Assembly (NCBI GenBank): GCA_958298945.1
Contig: OY282610.1
Location: 51,777,667-51,841,666 of the forward strand
Direction: 5' to 3'
DNA from: Atherix ibis
Lineage: Eukaryota > Arthropoda > Insecta > Diptera > Athericidae
Length of the DNA stretch: 64,000 nucleotides
The stretch's first letter is position 1. Every line of letters starts with the position of its first letter. Below the pieces are notes generated by a model. The model searched no databases. It saw only the letters and a list, made by a program, of their open reading frames with translations, and had not been told where the DNA came from. A program made the translations under genes and the position numbers. This document shows, piece after piece, positions 13,513 to 27,878 of the stretch.

Positions 13513-15503
13513 ATGAATTTTTTCTCAAAACCACCAACAAAAATTTATCCAGAAAGAATTTTCTCATTCCAATGAGAATAATATGAATTGGAGAAGCTTT
13601 GCCTGAAAGTGGACAATCATACCCCAAACAAACATCTCCAAAAAACCACCATTTTCATAGAGAAAAACAAATTTTAAGAGAAAGTGGACTCAGTGTAATA
13701 ATTGTTGCCTCCTATTTTTTGAGGAAACTGGGTGCCTGGTGTAAAAATTGGATTTTCGTGAATATTGTCACAAATTTTCAAATTTTTGTGGTTTTTTGCA
13801 TATCTTTAGGTGGTCAATTTATTTTGCTTTCAGTAAATAAAAAATTTAATTTTAGGCAATTTTTTTTTAATAGTGCTCACAAAAATTTATTCTGAAAGGA
13901 TATTCCTTTTTCGATCAGGATAATATGGATCTAGAAGGCTATGTTAAAGTGTATGTAATAAAACCATGAAACAAATTGCCATTTTTATCCAAAAAAGCAA
14001 ACTTTATTTTTAAAAAAATACAGCGAACTTTAGGTATTTTTTTTTAAAACGCCTGGAAAAAATTTTCCTGTAAGGACTTTTTTAGTCCGATCAGGATAAT
14101 AAGAATAATTATTAGTTTCACATATGTATGCGCATTAACATCATTAAACAAATTTTCGAAAAAATTTCCTTTTTCATAGAAAAATAGAAATTTAAAAAAA
14201 AATTTTATGATCTTTTGGCAAATTTTTCTCAAAACTCCCACCGAAATTTATCGTGACATGTCATTTTCCTTCCAATCATTATATTAAGAGTCATAGAAGG
14301 TTTGCCTGAAAGTGTGCAATGACACCACAAAATAAATTCTAAAAAACCTTAATTTTTATACAAAAAAAAAACGAATTTTAATAAAGAAAACAATTAATTT
14401 TATGAATTTTTTCTCAAAATCACCAACAAAAATTTATCCAGAAAGGATATTCTCATTCCAATCGAGAAAATATGTATTGGAGAAGCTTTACCTGAAAGTA
14501 CGCAATGACACCATAAAAACAATTCTAAAAACCTTAATTTGTATACAAAAAAAAAACGAATTTTAGGAAAGAAAACTATAAATTTTATGAATTTTTTCTC
14601 AAAATCACCAACAAAAATTTATCCAGAAAGGATATTCTCCTTCCAATCGAGAAAATATGTATTGGAGAAGCTTTGCCTGAAAGTACGCAATGACACCATA
14701 AAAACAATTCTAAAAACCTTAATTTGTATACAAAAAAAAACGAATTTTAGGAAAGAAAACTATAAATTTTATGAATTTTTTCTCAAAATCACCAACAAAA
14801 ATTTATCCAGAAAGGATATTCTCATTCCAATCGAGAAAATATGCATTGGAGAAGCTTTGCCTAAAAGTACGCAATGACACCATAAAAACCGTTCTAAAAA
14901 CCTTAATTTGTATACAAAAAAAACGAATTTTAATAAAGAAAACAATTAATTTTATGAATTTTTTCTCAAAATCACCAACAAAAATTTATCCAGAAAGGAT
15001 ATTCTCATTCCAATCGAGAAAATATGCATTGGAGAAGCTTTGACTAAAAGTACGCAATGACACCATAAAAACCGTTCTTAAAACCTTAATTTTTATACAA
15101 AAAAAACGAATTTTAATAAAGAAAACAATTAATTTTATGAATTTTTTCTCAAAATCACCAACAAAAATTTATCCAGAAAGGATATTGTCATTCCAATCGA
15201 GAAAATATGCATTGGAGAAGCTTTGCCTAAAAGTACGCAATGACACCATAAAAACCGTTCTAAAAACCTTAATTTTTATACAAAAAAAAACGAATTTTAA
15301 GAAAGAAAACCATAAATTTTATGAATTTTTTCTCAAAATCACCAACAAAAATTTATCCAGAAATGATATTCTCATTCCAATCGAGAAAATATGCATTGGA
15401 GAAGCTTTGCCTGAAAGTACGCAATGACATCATAAAAACAATTCTAAAAACCTTAATTTTTATACAAAAAAAATGAATTTTAAGAAAGAAAACCATAAAT
15501 TTT
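13513..15503 (+). repeat. HOR unit 9, 6-S form (1991 bp)
   Basis: Core 13513-14401, then six monomers from 14402: S2-like, S2, S3a (14771), a second S3a-like copy (about 14954, with tgactaaaag), S3b (15137) and S4. The extra monomer looks like a duplicated S3a. D1 has gtggacaatc. Confidence 0.9.
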
Positions 15504-16573
15504 ATGAATTTTTTCTCAAAATCACCAACAAAAATTTATCCAGAAAGAATTTTCTCATTCCAATGAGAATAATATGAATTGGAGAAGCTTTGCCTGAAAG
15601 TGCACAATCATACCCCAAACAAACATCTCCAAAAAACCACCATTTTCATAGAGAAAAACAAATTTTAAGAGAAAGTGGACTCAGTGTAATAATTGTTGCC
15701 TCCTATTTTTTGAGAAAACTGGGTGCCTGGTGTAAAAATTGGATTTTCGTGAATATTGTCACAAATTTTCGAATTTTTGTGGTTTTTTGCATATCTTTAG
15801 GTGGTCAATTTATTTTGCTTTCAGTAAATAAAAAATTTAATTTTAGGCAATTTTTTTTTAATAGTGCTCACAAAAATTTATTCTGAAAGGATATTCCTTT
15901 TTCGATCAGGATAATATGGATCTAGAAGGCTATGTTAAAGTGTATGTAATGAAACCATGAAACAAATTGCCATTTTTATCCAAAAAAGCAAACTTTATTT
16001 TTAAAAAAATACAGCGAACTTTAGGTATTTTTTTTTAAAACGCCTGGAAAAAATTTTCCTGTAAGGACTTTTTTAGTCCGATCAGGATAATAAGAATAAT
16101 TATTAGTTTCACATATGTATGCGCATTAACATCATTAAACAAATTTTCGAAAAAATTTCCTTTTTCATAGAAAAATAGAAATTTAAAAAAAAATTTAATG
16201 ATTTTTTGGCAAATTTTTCTCAAAACTCCCACCGAAATTTATCGTGACATGTCATTTTCCTTCCAATCATTATATTAAGAGTCATAGAAGGTTTGCCTGA
16301 AAGTGTGCAATGACACCACAAAATAAATTCTAAAAAACCTTCATTTTTATACAAAAAAAAGGAATTTTAATAAAGAAAACAATTAATTTTATGAATTTTT
16401 TCTCAAAATCACCAACAAAAATTTATCCAGAAAGGATATTCTCATTCCAATCGAGAAAATATGTATTGGAGAAGCTTTGCCTGAAAGTACGCAATGACAC
16501 CATAAAAACAATTCTAAAAACCTTAATTTTTATACAAAAAAAATGAATTTTAAGAAAGAAAACCATAAATTTT
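15504..16573 (+). repeat. HOR unit 10, minimal 1-S form with a hybrid monomer (1070 bp)
   Basis: Core 15504-16390. The only S monomer (16391) is a hybrid: its 5' half is S1 (ggatattc, tgtattgg) and its 3' half is S4 (tttatac, aaaatgaattttaag). This marks the exchange point of an out-of-register crossover. D1 begins ctcaaaatcacc like an S monomer. D3/D4 has gattttttggc. Confidence 0.91.
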
Positions 16574-18379
16574 ATGAATTTTTTCTCAAAACCTTCAACA
16601 AAAATTTATCCAGAAAGAATTTTCTCATTCCAATCAGAATAATATGAATTGGAGAAGCTTTGCCTGAAAGTGCACAATCATACCCCAAACAAACATCTCC
16701 AAAAAACCACCATTTTCATAGAGAAAAGCAAATTTTAAGAGAAAGTGGACTCAGTGTAATAATTGTTGCCTCCTATTTTTTGAGAAAACTGGGTGCCTGG
16801 TGTAAAAATTGGATTTTCGTGAATATTGTCACAAATTTTCGAATTTTTGTGGTTTTTTGCATATCTTTAGGTGGTCAATTTATTTTGCTTTCAGTAAATA
16901 AAAAATTTAATTTTAGGCAATTTTTTTTTAATAGTGCTCACAAAAATTTATTCTGAAAGGATATTCCTTTTTCGATCAGGATAATATGGATCTAGAAGGC
17001 TATGTTAAAGTGTATGTAATGAAACCATGAAACAAATTGCCATTTTTATCCAAAAAAGCAAACTTTATTTTTAAAAAAATACAGCGAACTTTAGGTATTT
17101 TTTTTTAAAACGCCTGGAAAAAATTTTCCTGTAAGGACTTTTTTAGTCCGATCAGGATAATAAGAATAATTATTAGTTTCACATATGTATGCGCATTAAC
17201 ATCATTAAACAAATTTTCGAAAAAATTTCCTTTTTCATAGAAAAATAGAAATTTAAAAAAATATTTAATGATTTTTTGGCAAATTTTTCTCAAAACTCCC
17301 ACCGAAATTTATCGTGACATGTCATTTTCCTTCCAATCATTATATTAAGAGTCATAGAAGGTTTGCCTGAAAGTGTGCAATGACACCACAAAATAAATTC
17401 TAAAAAACCTTCATTTTTATACAAAAAAAAAAAATTTTAATAAAGAAAACAATTAATTTTATGAATTTTTTCTCAAAATCACCAACAAAAATTTATCCAG
17501 AAAGGATATTCTCATTCCAATCGAGAAAATATGTATTGGAGAAGCTTTGCCTGAAAGTACGCAATGACACCATAAAAACAATTCTAAAAACCTTAATTTG
17601 TATACAAAAAATACGAATTTTAAGAAAGAAAACTATAAATTTTATGAATTTTTTCTCAAAATCACCAACAAAAATTTATCCAGAAACGATATTCTCATTC
17701 CAATCGAGAAAATATATATTGGAGAAGCTTTGCCTGAAAGTACGCAATGACACCATAAAAACAATTCTAAAAACCTTAATTTGTATACAAAAAAAAAACG
17801 AATTTTAGGAAAGAAAACTATAAATTTTATGAATTTTTTCTCAAAATCACCAACAAAAATTTATCCAGAAAGGATATTCTCATTCCAATCGAGAAAATAT
17901 GCATTGGAGAAGCTTTGCCTAAAAGTACGCAATGACACCATAAAAACCGTTCTAAAAACCTTAATTTTTATACAAAAAAAAACGAATTTTAATAAAGAAA
18001 ACAATTAATTTTATGAATTTTTTCTCAAAATCACCAACAAAAATTTATCCAGAAAGGATATTCTCATTCCAATCGAGAAAATATGCATTGGAGAAGCTTT
18101 GCCTAAAAGTACGCAATGACACCATAAAAACCGTTCTAAAAACCTTAATTTTTATACAAAAAAGACGAATTTTAAGAAAGAAAACCATAAATTTTATGAA
18201 TTTTTTCTCAAAATCACCAACAAAAATTTATCCAGAAATGATATTCTCATTCCAATCGAGAAAATATGCATTGGAGAAGCTTTGCCTGAAAGTACGCAAT
18301 GACACCATAAAAACAATTCTAAAAACTTTAATTTTTATACAAAAAAAATGAATTTTTAAGAAAGAAAACCATAAATTTT
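16574..18379 (+). repeat. HOR unit 11, full 5-S form (1806 bp)
   Basis: Its core (16574-17460) shares gattttttggc and ccttcattttt with unit 10, so the two cores are a 1070-bp-period duplication. S1 (17461), S2 (with gaaacgatattc), S3a, S3b (18013) and S4 follow. Confidence 0.92.
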
Positions 18380-20184
18380 ATGAATTTTTTCTCAAAACCA
18401 CCAACAAAAATTTATCCAGAAAGAATTTTCTCATTCCAATGAGAATAATGTGAATTGGAGAAGCTTTGCCTGAAAGTGCACAATCATACCCCAAACAAAC
18501 ATCTCCAAAAAACTACCATTTTCATAGAGAAAAACAAATTTTAAGAGAAAGTGGACTCGGTGTAATAATTGTTGCCTCCTATTTTTTGAGAAAACTGGGT
18601 GCCTGGTGTAAAAATTGGATTTTCGTGAATATTGTCACAAATTTTCGAATTTTTGTGGTTTTTTGCATATCTTTAGGTGGTCAATTTATTTTGCTTTCAG
18701 TAAATAAAAAATTTAATTTTAGGCAATTTTTTTTTAATAGTGCTCACAAAAATTTATTCTGAAAGGATATTCCTTTTTCGATCAGGATAATATTGATCTA
18801 GAAGGCTATGTTAAAGTGTATGTAATGAAACCATGAAACAAATTGCCATTTTTATCCAAAAAAGCAAACTTTATTTTTAAAAAAATACAGCGAACTTTAG
18901 GTATTTTTTTTAAAACGCCTGGAAAAAATTTTCCTGTAAGGACTTTTTTAGTCCGATCAGGATAATAAGAATAATTATTAGTTTCACATATGTATGCGCA
19001 TTAACATCATTAAACAAATTTTCGAAAAAATTTCCTTTTTCATAGAAAAATAGAAATTTAAAAAAAAATTTAATGATCTTTTGGCAAATTTTTCTCAAAA
19101 CTCCCACCGAAATTTATCGTGACAAGTCATTTTCCTTCCAATCATTATATTAAGAGTCATAGAAGGTTTGCCTGAAAGTGTGCAATGACACCACAAAATA
19201 AATTCTAAAAAACCTTAATTTTTATACAAAAAAAACGAATTTTAATAAAGAAAACAATTAATTTTATGAATTTTTTCTCAAAATCACCAACAAAAATTTA
19301 TCCAGAAAGGATATTCTCATTCCAATCGAGAAAATATGTATTGGAGAAGCTTTGCCTGAAAGTACGCAATGACACCATAAAAACAATTCTAAAAACCTTA
19401 ATTTGTATACAAAAAAAAACGAATTTTAAGAAAGAAAACTATAAATTTTATGAATTTTTTCTCAAAATCACCAACAAAAATTTATCCAGAAAGGATATTC
19501 TCATTCCAATCGAGAAAATATGTATTGGAGAAGCTTTGCCTGAAAGTACGCAATGACACCATAAAAACAATTCTAAAAACCTTAATTTGTATACAAAAAA
19601 AAAACGAATTTTAGGAAAGAAAACTATAAATTTTATGAATTTTTTCTCAAAATCACCAACAAAAATTTATCCAGAAAGGATATTCTCATTCCAATCGAGA
19701 AAATATGCATTGGAGAAGCTTTGCCTAAAAGTACGCAATGACACCATAAAAACCGTTCTAAAAACCTTAATTTTTATACAAAAAAAACGAATTTTAATAA
19801 AGAAAACAATTAATTTTATGAATTTTTTCTCAAAATCACCAACAAAAATTTATCCAGAAAGGATATTCTCATTCCAATCGAAAAAATATATATTGGAGAA
19901 GCTTTGCCTAAAAGTACGCAATGACACTATAAAAACCGTTCTAAAAACCTTCATTTTTATACAAAAAAAAACGAATTTTAAGAAAGAAAACCATAAATTT
20001 TATGAATTTTTTCTCAAAATCACCAACAAAAATTTATCCAGAAATGATATTCTCATTCCAATCGAGAAAATATGCATTGGAGAAGCTTTGCCTGAAAGTA
20101 CGCAATGACACCATAAAAACAATTCTAAAAACCTTAATTTTTATACAAAAAAAATGAATTTTAAGAAAGAAAACCATAAATTTT
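18380..20184 (+). repeat. HOR unit 12, full 5-S form (1805 bp)
   Basis: Core 18380-19265, then S1 (19266), S2, S3a (19635), S3b and S4. Private variants include gactcggtgtaat and aataatgtgaattgg in the D1 region, and gacaagtcatt in D4. D1 has aaactaccatttt, a variant seen again only at 51-56 kb. Confidence 0.92.
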
Positions 20185-22360
20185 ATGAATTTTTTCTCAA
20201 AACCACCAACAAAAATTTATCCAGAAAGAATTTTCTCATTCCAATGAGAATAATATGAATTGGAGAAGCTTTGCCTGAAAGTGCACAATCATACCCCAAA
20301 CAAACATCTCCAAAAAACCACCATTTTCATAGAGAAAAACAAATTTTAAGAGAAAGTGGACTCAGTGTAATAATTGTTGCCTCCTATTTTTTGAGAAAAC
20401 TGGGTGCCTGGTGTAAAAATTGGATTTTCGTGAATATTGTCACAAATTTTCGAATTTTTGTGGTTTTTTGCATATCTTTAGGTGGTCAATTTATTTTGCT
20501 TTCAGTAAATAAAAAATTTAATTTTAGGCAATTTTTTTTTAATAGTGCTCACAAAAATTTATTCTGAAAGGATATTCCTTTTTCGATCAGGATAATATGG
20601 ATCTAGAAGGCTATGTTAAAGTGTATGTAATGAAACCATGAAACAAATTGCCATTTTTATCCAAAAAAGCAAACTTTATTTTTAAAAAAATAAAGCGAAC
20701 TTTAGGTATTTTTTTTTAAAACGCCTGGAAAAATTTTTCCTGTAAGGACTTTTTTAGTCCGATCAGGATAATAAGAATAATTATTAGTTTCACATATGTA
20801 TGCGCATTAACATCATTAAACAAATTTTCAAAAAAATTTCCTTTTTCATAGAAAAATAGAAATTTAAAAAAAAATTTAATGATCTTTTGGCAAATTTTTC
20901 TCAAAACTCCCACCGAAATTTATCGTGACATGTCATTTTCCTTCCAATCATTATATTAAGAGTCATGGAAGGTTTGCCTGAAAGTGTGCAATGACACCAC
21001 AAAATAAGTTCTAAAAAACCTTAATTTTTATACAAAAAAAACGAATTTTAATAAAGAAAACAATTAATTTTATGAATTTTTTCTCAAAATCACCAACAAA
21101 AATTTATCCAGAAAGGATATTCTCATTCCAATCGAGAAAATATGTATTGGAGAAGCTTTGCCTGAAAGTACGCAATGACACCATAAAAACAATTCTAAAA
21201 ACCTTAATTTGTATACAAAAAAAAACGAATTTTAAGAAAGAAAACTATAAATTTTATGAATTTTTTCTCAAAATCACCAACAAAAATTTATCCAGAAAGG
21301 ATATTCTCATTCCAATCGAGAAAATATGTATTGGAGAAGCTTTGCCTAAAAGTACGCAATGACACCATAAAAACAATTCTAAAAACCTTAATTTGTATAC
21401 AAAAAAAAAACGAATTTTAGGAAAGAAAACTATAAATTTTATGAATTTTTTCTCAAAATCACCAACAAAAATTTATCCAGAAAAGATATTCTCATTCCAA
21501 TCGAGAAAATATGCATTGGAGAAGCTTTGCCTAAAAGTACGCAATGACACCATAAAAACCGTTCTAAAAACCTTAATTTTTATACAAAAAAAAACGAATT
21601 TTAATAAAGAGAACAATTAATTTTATGAATTTTTTCTCAAAACCACCAACAAAAATTTATCCAGAAAGGATATTCTCATTCCAATCGAGAAAATATGCAT
21701 TGGAGAAGCTTTGACTGAAAGTACGCAATGACACCATAAAAACAATTCTAAAAACCTTAATTTGTATACAAAAAAAACGAATTTTAAGAATGAAAACCAT
21801 AAATTTTATGAATTTTTTCTCAAAATCACCAACAAAAATTTATCCAGAGAGGAAATTCTCATTTCAATCAAGAAAATATGCATTGGAGAAGCTTTGCCTG
21901 AAAGTACGCAATGACACCATAAAAACAATTCTAAAAACCTTAATTTTTATACAAAAAAAAAACGAATTTTAATAAAGAAAACAATTAATTTTATGAATTT
22001 TTTCTCAAAATCACCAACAAAAATTTATCCAGAAAGGATATTCTCATTCCAATCGAGAAAATATGTATTGGAGAAGCTTTGCCTAAAAGTACGCAATGAC
22101 ACCATAAAAACCGTTCTAAAAACCTTCATTTTTATACAAAAAAAAAACGAATTTTAAGAAAGAAAACCATAAATTTTATGAATTTTTTCTCAAAATCACC
22201 AACAAAAATTTATCCAGAAATGATATTCTCATTCCAATCGAGAAAATATGCATTGGAGAAGCTTTGCCTGAAAGTACGCAATGACACCATAAAAACAATT
22301 CTAAAAACCTTAATTTTTATACAAAAAAAATGAATTTTAAGAAAGAAAACCATAAATTTT
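20185..22360 (+). repeat. HOR unit 13, 7-S form, first with S5 (2176 bp)
   Basis: Core 20185-21071, then S1, S2, S3a, a D1/S hybrid (about 21624, ctcaaaaccacc then ggatattc), the first S5 monomer of the window (about 21807, gaggaaattctcatttcaa), an S3-like copy and S4. D3 has the perfect palindrome ggaaaaatttttcc. Confidence 0.9.
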
Positions 22361-24824
22361 ATGAATTTTTTCTCAAAACCACCAACAAAAATTTATCCAG
22401 AAAGAATTTTCTCATTCCAATGAGAATAATATGAATTGGAGAAGCTTTGCTTGAAAGTGCACAATCATACCCCAAACAAACATCTCCAAAAAACCACCAT
22501 TTTCATAGAGAAAAACAAATTTTAAGAGAAAGTGGACTCAGTGTAATAATTGTTGCCTCCTATTTTTTGAGAAAACTGGGTGCCTGGTGTAAAAATTAGA
22601 GTTTCGTGAATATTGTCACAAATTTTCGAATTTTTGTGGTTTTTTGCATATCTTTAGGTGGTCAATTTATTTTGCTTTCAGTAAATAAAAAATTTAATTT
22701 TAGGCAATTTTTTTTTAATAGTGCTCACAAAAATTTATTCTGAAAGGATATTCCTTTTTCGATCAGGATAATATGGATCTAGAAGGCTATGTTAAAGTGT
22801 ATGTAATGAAACCATGAAACAAATTGCCATTTTTATCCAAAAAAGCAAACTTTATTTTTAAAAAAAATACAGCGAACTTTAGGTATTTTTTTTTAAAACT
22901 AAATAGGAATTTTAGGTATATAAAAAGGAAAAAATTTCCTTTTTCATAGAAAAATAGAAATTTAAAAAAAAATTTAATGATCTTTTGGCAAAGTTTTCTC
23001 AAAACTCCCACCGAAATTTATCGTGACATGTCATTTTCCTTCCAATCATTATATTAAGAGTCATAGAAGGTTTGCCTGAAAGTGTGCAATGACACCACAA
23101 AATAAATTCTAAAAAACCTTAATTTTTATACAAAAAAAAACGAATTTTAATAAAGAAAACAATTAATTTTATGAATTTTTTCTCAAAATCACCAACAAAA
23201 ATTTATCCAGAAAGGATATTCTCATTCCAATCGAGAAAATATGTATTGGAGAAGCTTTGCCTGAAAGTACGCAATGACACCATAAAAACAATTCTAAAAA
23301 CCTTAATTTGTATACAAAAAAAAACGAATTTTAAGAAAGAAAACTATAAATTTTATGAATTTTTTCTCAAAATCACCAACAAAAATTTATCCAGAAAGGA
23401 TATTCTCATTCCAATCGAGAAAATATGTATTCGAGAAGCTTTGCCTGAAAGTACGCAATGACACCATAAAAACAATTCTAAAAACCTTAATTTGTATACA
23501 AAAAAAAACGAATTTTAGGAAAGAAAACTATAAATTTTATGAATTTTTTCTCAAAATCACCAACAAAAATTTATCCAGAAAGGATATTCTCATTCCAATC
23601 GAGAAAATATGCATTGGAGAAGCTTTGCCTAAAAGTACGCAATGACACCATAAAAACCGTTCTAAAAACCTTAATTTTTATACAAAAAAAAAACGAATTT
23701 TAATAAAGAAAACAATTAATTTTATGAATTTTTTCTCAAAATCACCAACAAAAATTTACCCAGAAAGGTTATTCTCATTCCAATCGAGAAAATATGTATT
23801 GGAGAAGCTTTGCCTAAAAGTACGCAATGACACCATAAAAACCGTTCTAAAAACCTTAATTTTTATACAAAAAAAACGAATTTTAAGAAAGAAAACCATA
23901 AATTTTATGAATTTTTTCTCAAAATCACCAACAAAAATTTATCCAGAAATGATATTCTCATTCCAATCGAGAAAATATGCATTGGAGAAGCTTTGCCTGA
24001 AAGTACGCAATTACACCATAAAAACAATTCTAAAAACCTTAATTTTTATACAAAAAAAATGAATTTTGAGAAAGAAAACCATAAATTTTATGAATTTTTT
24101 CTCAAAACCACCAACAAAAATTTATCCAGAAAGTATATTCTCATTCCAATCGAGAAAATATGCATTGGAGAAGCTTTGCCTGAAAGTACGCAATGACACC
24201 ATAAAAACAATTCTAAAAACCTTAATTTGTATACAAAAAAAACGAATTTTAAGAATGAAAACCATAAATTTTATGAATTTTTTCTCAAAATCACCAACAA
24301 AAATTTATCCAGAGAGGAAATTCTCATTTCAATCAAGAAAATATGCATTGGAGAAGCTTTGCCTGAAAGTACGCAATGACACCATAAAAACAATTCTAAA
24401 AACCTTAATTTGTATACAAAAAAAAAACGAATTTTAGGAAAGAAAACTATAAATTTTATGAATTTTTTCTCAAAATCACCAACAAAAATTTATCCAGAAA
24501 GGATATTCTCATTCCAATCGAGAAAATATGCATTGGAGAAGCTTTGCCTAAAAGTACGCAATGACACCATAAAAACCGTTCTAAAAACCTTAATTTTTAT
24601 ACAAAAAAAAACGAATTTTAAGAAAGAAAACAATAAATTTTATGAATTTTTTCTCAAAATCACCAACAAAAATTTATCCAGAAAGGAAATTTTCATTTCA
24701 ATCAAGAAAATATGCATTAAAGAAGCTTTGCCTGAAAGTACGCAATGACACCATAAAAACAATTCTAAAAACCTTAATTTTTATACAAAAAAAATGAATT
24801 TTAAGAAAGAAAACCATAAATTTG
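22361..24824 (+). repeat. HOR unit 14, 9-S form with a D3 deletion/filler (2464 bp)
   Basis: This is the longest unit. In D3 about 108 bp are replaced by 29 bp of different sequence (22900-22928), which removes the dyad-rich centre. Nine monomers follow from 23171: S1, S2, S3a, S3 (23724), S4, a D1/S hybrid (24090), S5, S3b and S5. The INV segment has aaaaattagagtttcg, a stop in the accidental frame. Confidence 0.9.
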
Positions 24825-26442
24825 ATGAATTTTTTCTCAAAACCACCAACAAAAATTTATCCAGAAAGAATTTTCTCATTCCAATGAGAATAATATGAAT
24901 CGGAGAAGCTTTGCCTGAAAGTGCACAATCATACCCCAAACAAACATCTCCAAAAAACCACCATTTTCATAGAGAAAAACAAATTTTAAGAGAAAGTGGA
25001 CTCAGTGTAATAATTGTTGCCTCCTATTTTTTGAGAAAACTGGGTGGCTGGTGTAAAAATTGGATTTTCGTGAATATTGTCACAAATTTTCGAATTTTTG
25101 TGGTTTTTTGCATATCTTTAGGTGGTCAATTTATTTTGCTTTCAGTAAATAAAAAATTTAATTTTAGGCAATTTTTTTTTAATAGTGCTCACAAAAATTT
25201 ATTCTGAAAGGATATTCCTTTTTCGATCAGGATAATATGGATCTAGAAGGCTATGTTAAAGTGTATGTAATGAAACCATGAAACAAATTGCCATTTTTAT
25301 CCAAAAAAGCACACTTTATTTTTAAAAAAATACAGCGAACTTTAGGTATTTTTTTTTAAAACGCCTGGAAAAAATTTTCCTGTAAGGACTTTTATAGTCC
25401 GATCAGGATAATAAGAATAATTATTAGTTTCATATATGTATGCGCATTAACATCATTAAACAAATTTTCGAAAAAATTTCCTTTTTCATAGAAAAATAGA
25501 AATTTAAAAAAAAATTTAATGATCTTTTCGCAAATTTTTCTCAAAACTCCCACCGAAATTTATGGTGACAGGTCATATTCCTTCCAATCATTATACTAAG
25601 AGTCAAAGAAGGTTTGCCTGAAAGTGTGCAATGACACCATAAAAAAAATTCTAAAAAACCCTAATTTTTATACAAAAAAAACTAATCTTAAGGAAGAAAA
25701 CAATAAATTTAATGAATTTTTTCTCAAAATCACCAACAAAAATTTATCCAGAAAGGATATTCTCATTCCAATCGAGAAAATATGCATTGGAGAAGCTTTG
25801 CCTGAAAGTACGCAATGACACCATAAAAACAATTCTAAAAACCTTAATTATTATACAAAAAAAACGAATTTTAAGAAAGAAAACCATAAATTTTATGAAT
25901 TTTTTCTCAAAATCACCAACAAAAATTTATCCAGAGAGGAAATACTCATTTCAATCAAGAAAATATGCATTGGAGAAGCTTTGCCTGAAAGTACGCAATG
26001 ACACCATAAAAACAATTCTAAAAACCTTAATTTTTATACAAAAAAATGAATTTTAAGGAAGAAAACAATAAATTTTATGAATTTTTTCTCAAAATCACCA
26101 ACAAAAATTTATCCAGAAATGATATTCTCATTCCAATCGAGAAAATATACATTGGAGAAGCTTTGCCTTAAAGTACGCAATGACACCATAAAAACAATTC
26201 TAAAAACCTTAATTTGTATACAAAAAAAACGAATTTTAAGAAAGAAAACCATAAATTTTATGAATTTTTTCTCAAAATCACCAACAAAAATTTATCCAGA
26301 AATGATATTCTTATTCCAATCGAGAAAATATGCATTGGAGAAGCTTTGCCTGAAAGTACGCAATGACACCATAAAAACAATTCTAAAAACCTTAATTTTT
26401 ATACAAAAAAAATGAATTTTAAGAAAGAAAACCATAAATTTT
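24825..26442 (+). repeat. HOR unit 15, 4-S form (1618 bp)
   Basis: This is the first unit with the gaatcggagaag marker in D1. D4 is unusually diverged (tatggtgacagg, gtcaaagaagg, aaaaaaaattc, actaatcttaagg). Four monomers follow from 25712: one with ggatattc and tgcattgg, an S5, then two S4-like copies. Confidence 0.91.
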
Positions 26443-27878
26443 ATGAATTTTTTCTCAAAACCACCAACAAAAATTTATCCAGAAAGAATTTTCTCATTCC
26501 AATGAGAATAATATGAATCGGAAAAGCTTTGCCTGAAAGTGCACAATCATACCCCAAACAAACATCTCCAAAAAACCACCATTTTCATAGAGAAAAACAA
26601 ATTTTAAGAGAAAGTGGACTCAGTGTAATAATTGTTGCCTCCTATTTTTTGGGAAAACTGGGTGCCTGGTGTAAAAATTGGATTTTCGTGAATATTGTCA
26701 CAAATTTTCGAATTTTTGTGGTTTTTTGCATATCTATAGGTGGTCAATTTATTTTGTTTTCAGTAAATAAAAAATTTAATTTTAGGCAATTTTTTTTTAA
26801 TAGTGCTCACAAAAATTTATTCTGAAAGGATATTCCTTTTTCGATCAGGATAATGTGGATCTAGAAGGCTATGTTAAAGTGTATGTAATGAAACTATGAA
26901 ACAAATTGCCATTTTTATCCAAAAAAGCAAACTTTATTTTTAAAAAAATACAGCGAACTTTAGGTATTTTTTTTTAAAACGCCTGGAAAAAATTTTCCTG
27001 TAAGGACTTTTTTAGTCCGATCAGGATAATAAGAATAATTATTAGCTTCACATATGTATGCGCATTAACATCACTAAACAAATTTTCGAAAAAATTTCCT
27101 TTTTCATAGAAAAATAGAAATTTAAAAAAAAATTTAATGATCTTTTGGCAAATTTTTCTCAAAACTCCCACCGAAATTTATCGTGACATGTCATTTTCCT
27201 TCCAATCATTATACTAAGAGTCATAGAAGGTTTACCTGAAAGTGTGCAATGACACCACAAAACAAATTCTAAAAAACCGTAATTTTTATACAAAAAAAAC
27301 GAATTTTAATAAAGAAAACAATTAATTTTATGAATTTTTTCTCAAAATCACCAACAAAAATTTATCCAGAAAGGATATTCTCATTCCAATCGAGAAAATA
27401 TGTATTGGAGAAGCTTTGCCTGAAAGTACGCAATGACACCATAAAAACAATTCTAAAAACCTTAATTTTTATACAAAAAAAACGAATTTTAAGAAAGAAA
27501 ACTATAAATTTTATGAATTTTTTCTCAAAATCACCAACAAAAATTCATCCAGAAAGGATATTCTCATTCCAATCGAGAAAATATGTATTGGAGAAGCTTT
27601 GCCTAAAAGTACGCAATGACACAATAAAAACAATTCTAAAAACATTATTTTTTATACAAAAAAAATGAATTTAAGGAAAGAAAACTATAAATTTTATGAA
27701 TTTTTTCTCAAAATCACCAACAAAAATTCATCCAGAAAGGATATTCTCATTCCAATCGAGAAAATATGTATTGGAGAAGCTTTGCCTGAAAGTACGCAAT
27801 GGCACCATAAAAACAATTCTAAAAACATTAATTTTTATACAAAAAAAATGAATTTTAAGAAAGAAAACCATAAATTTA
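26443..27878 (+). repeat. HOR unit 16, 3-S form (1436 bp)
   Basis: Core 26443-27329, then three monomers of S1 character (tgtattgg). The last two share aaaaattcatcc, a local duplication. INV has ttttttgggaaaac and tatctataggtgg. The D1 marker gaatcgg is present. Confidence 0.91.
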
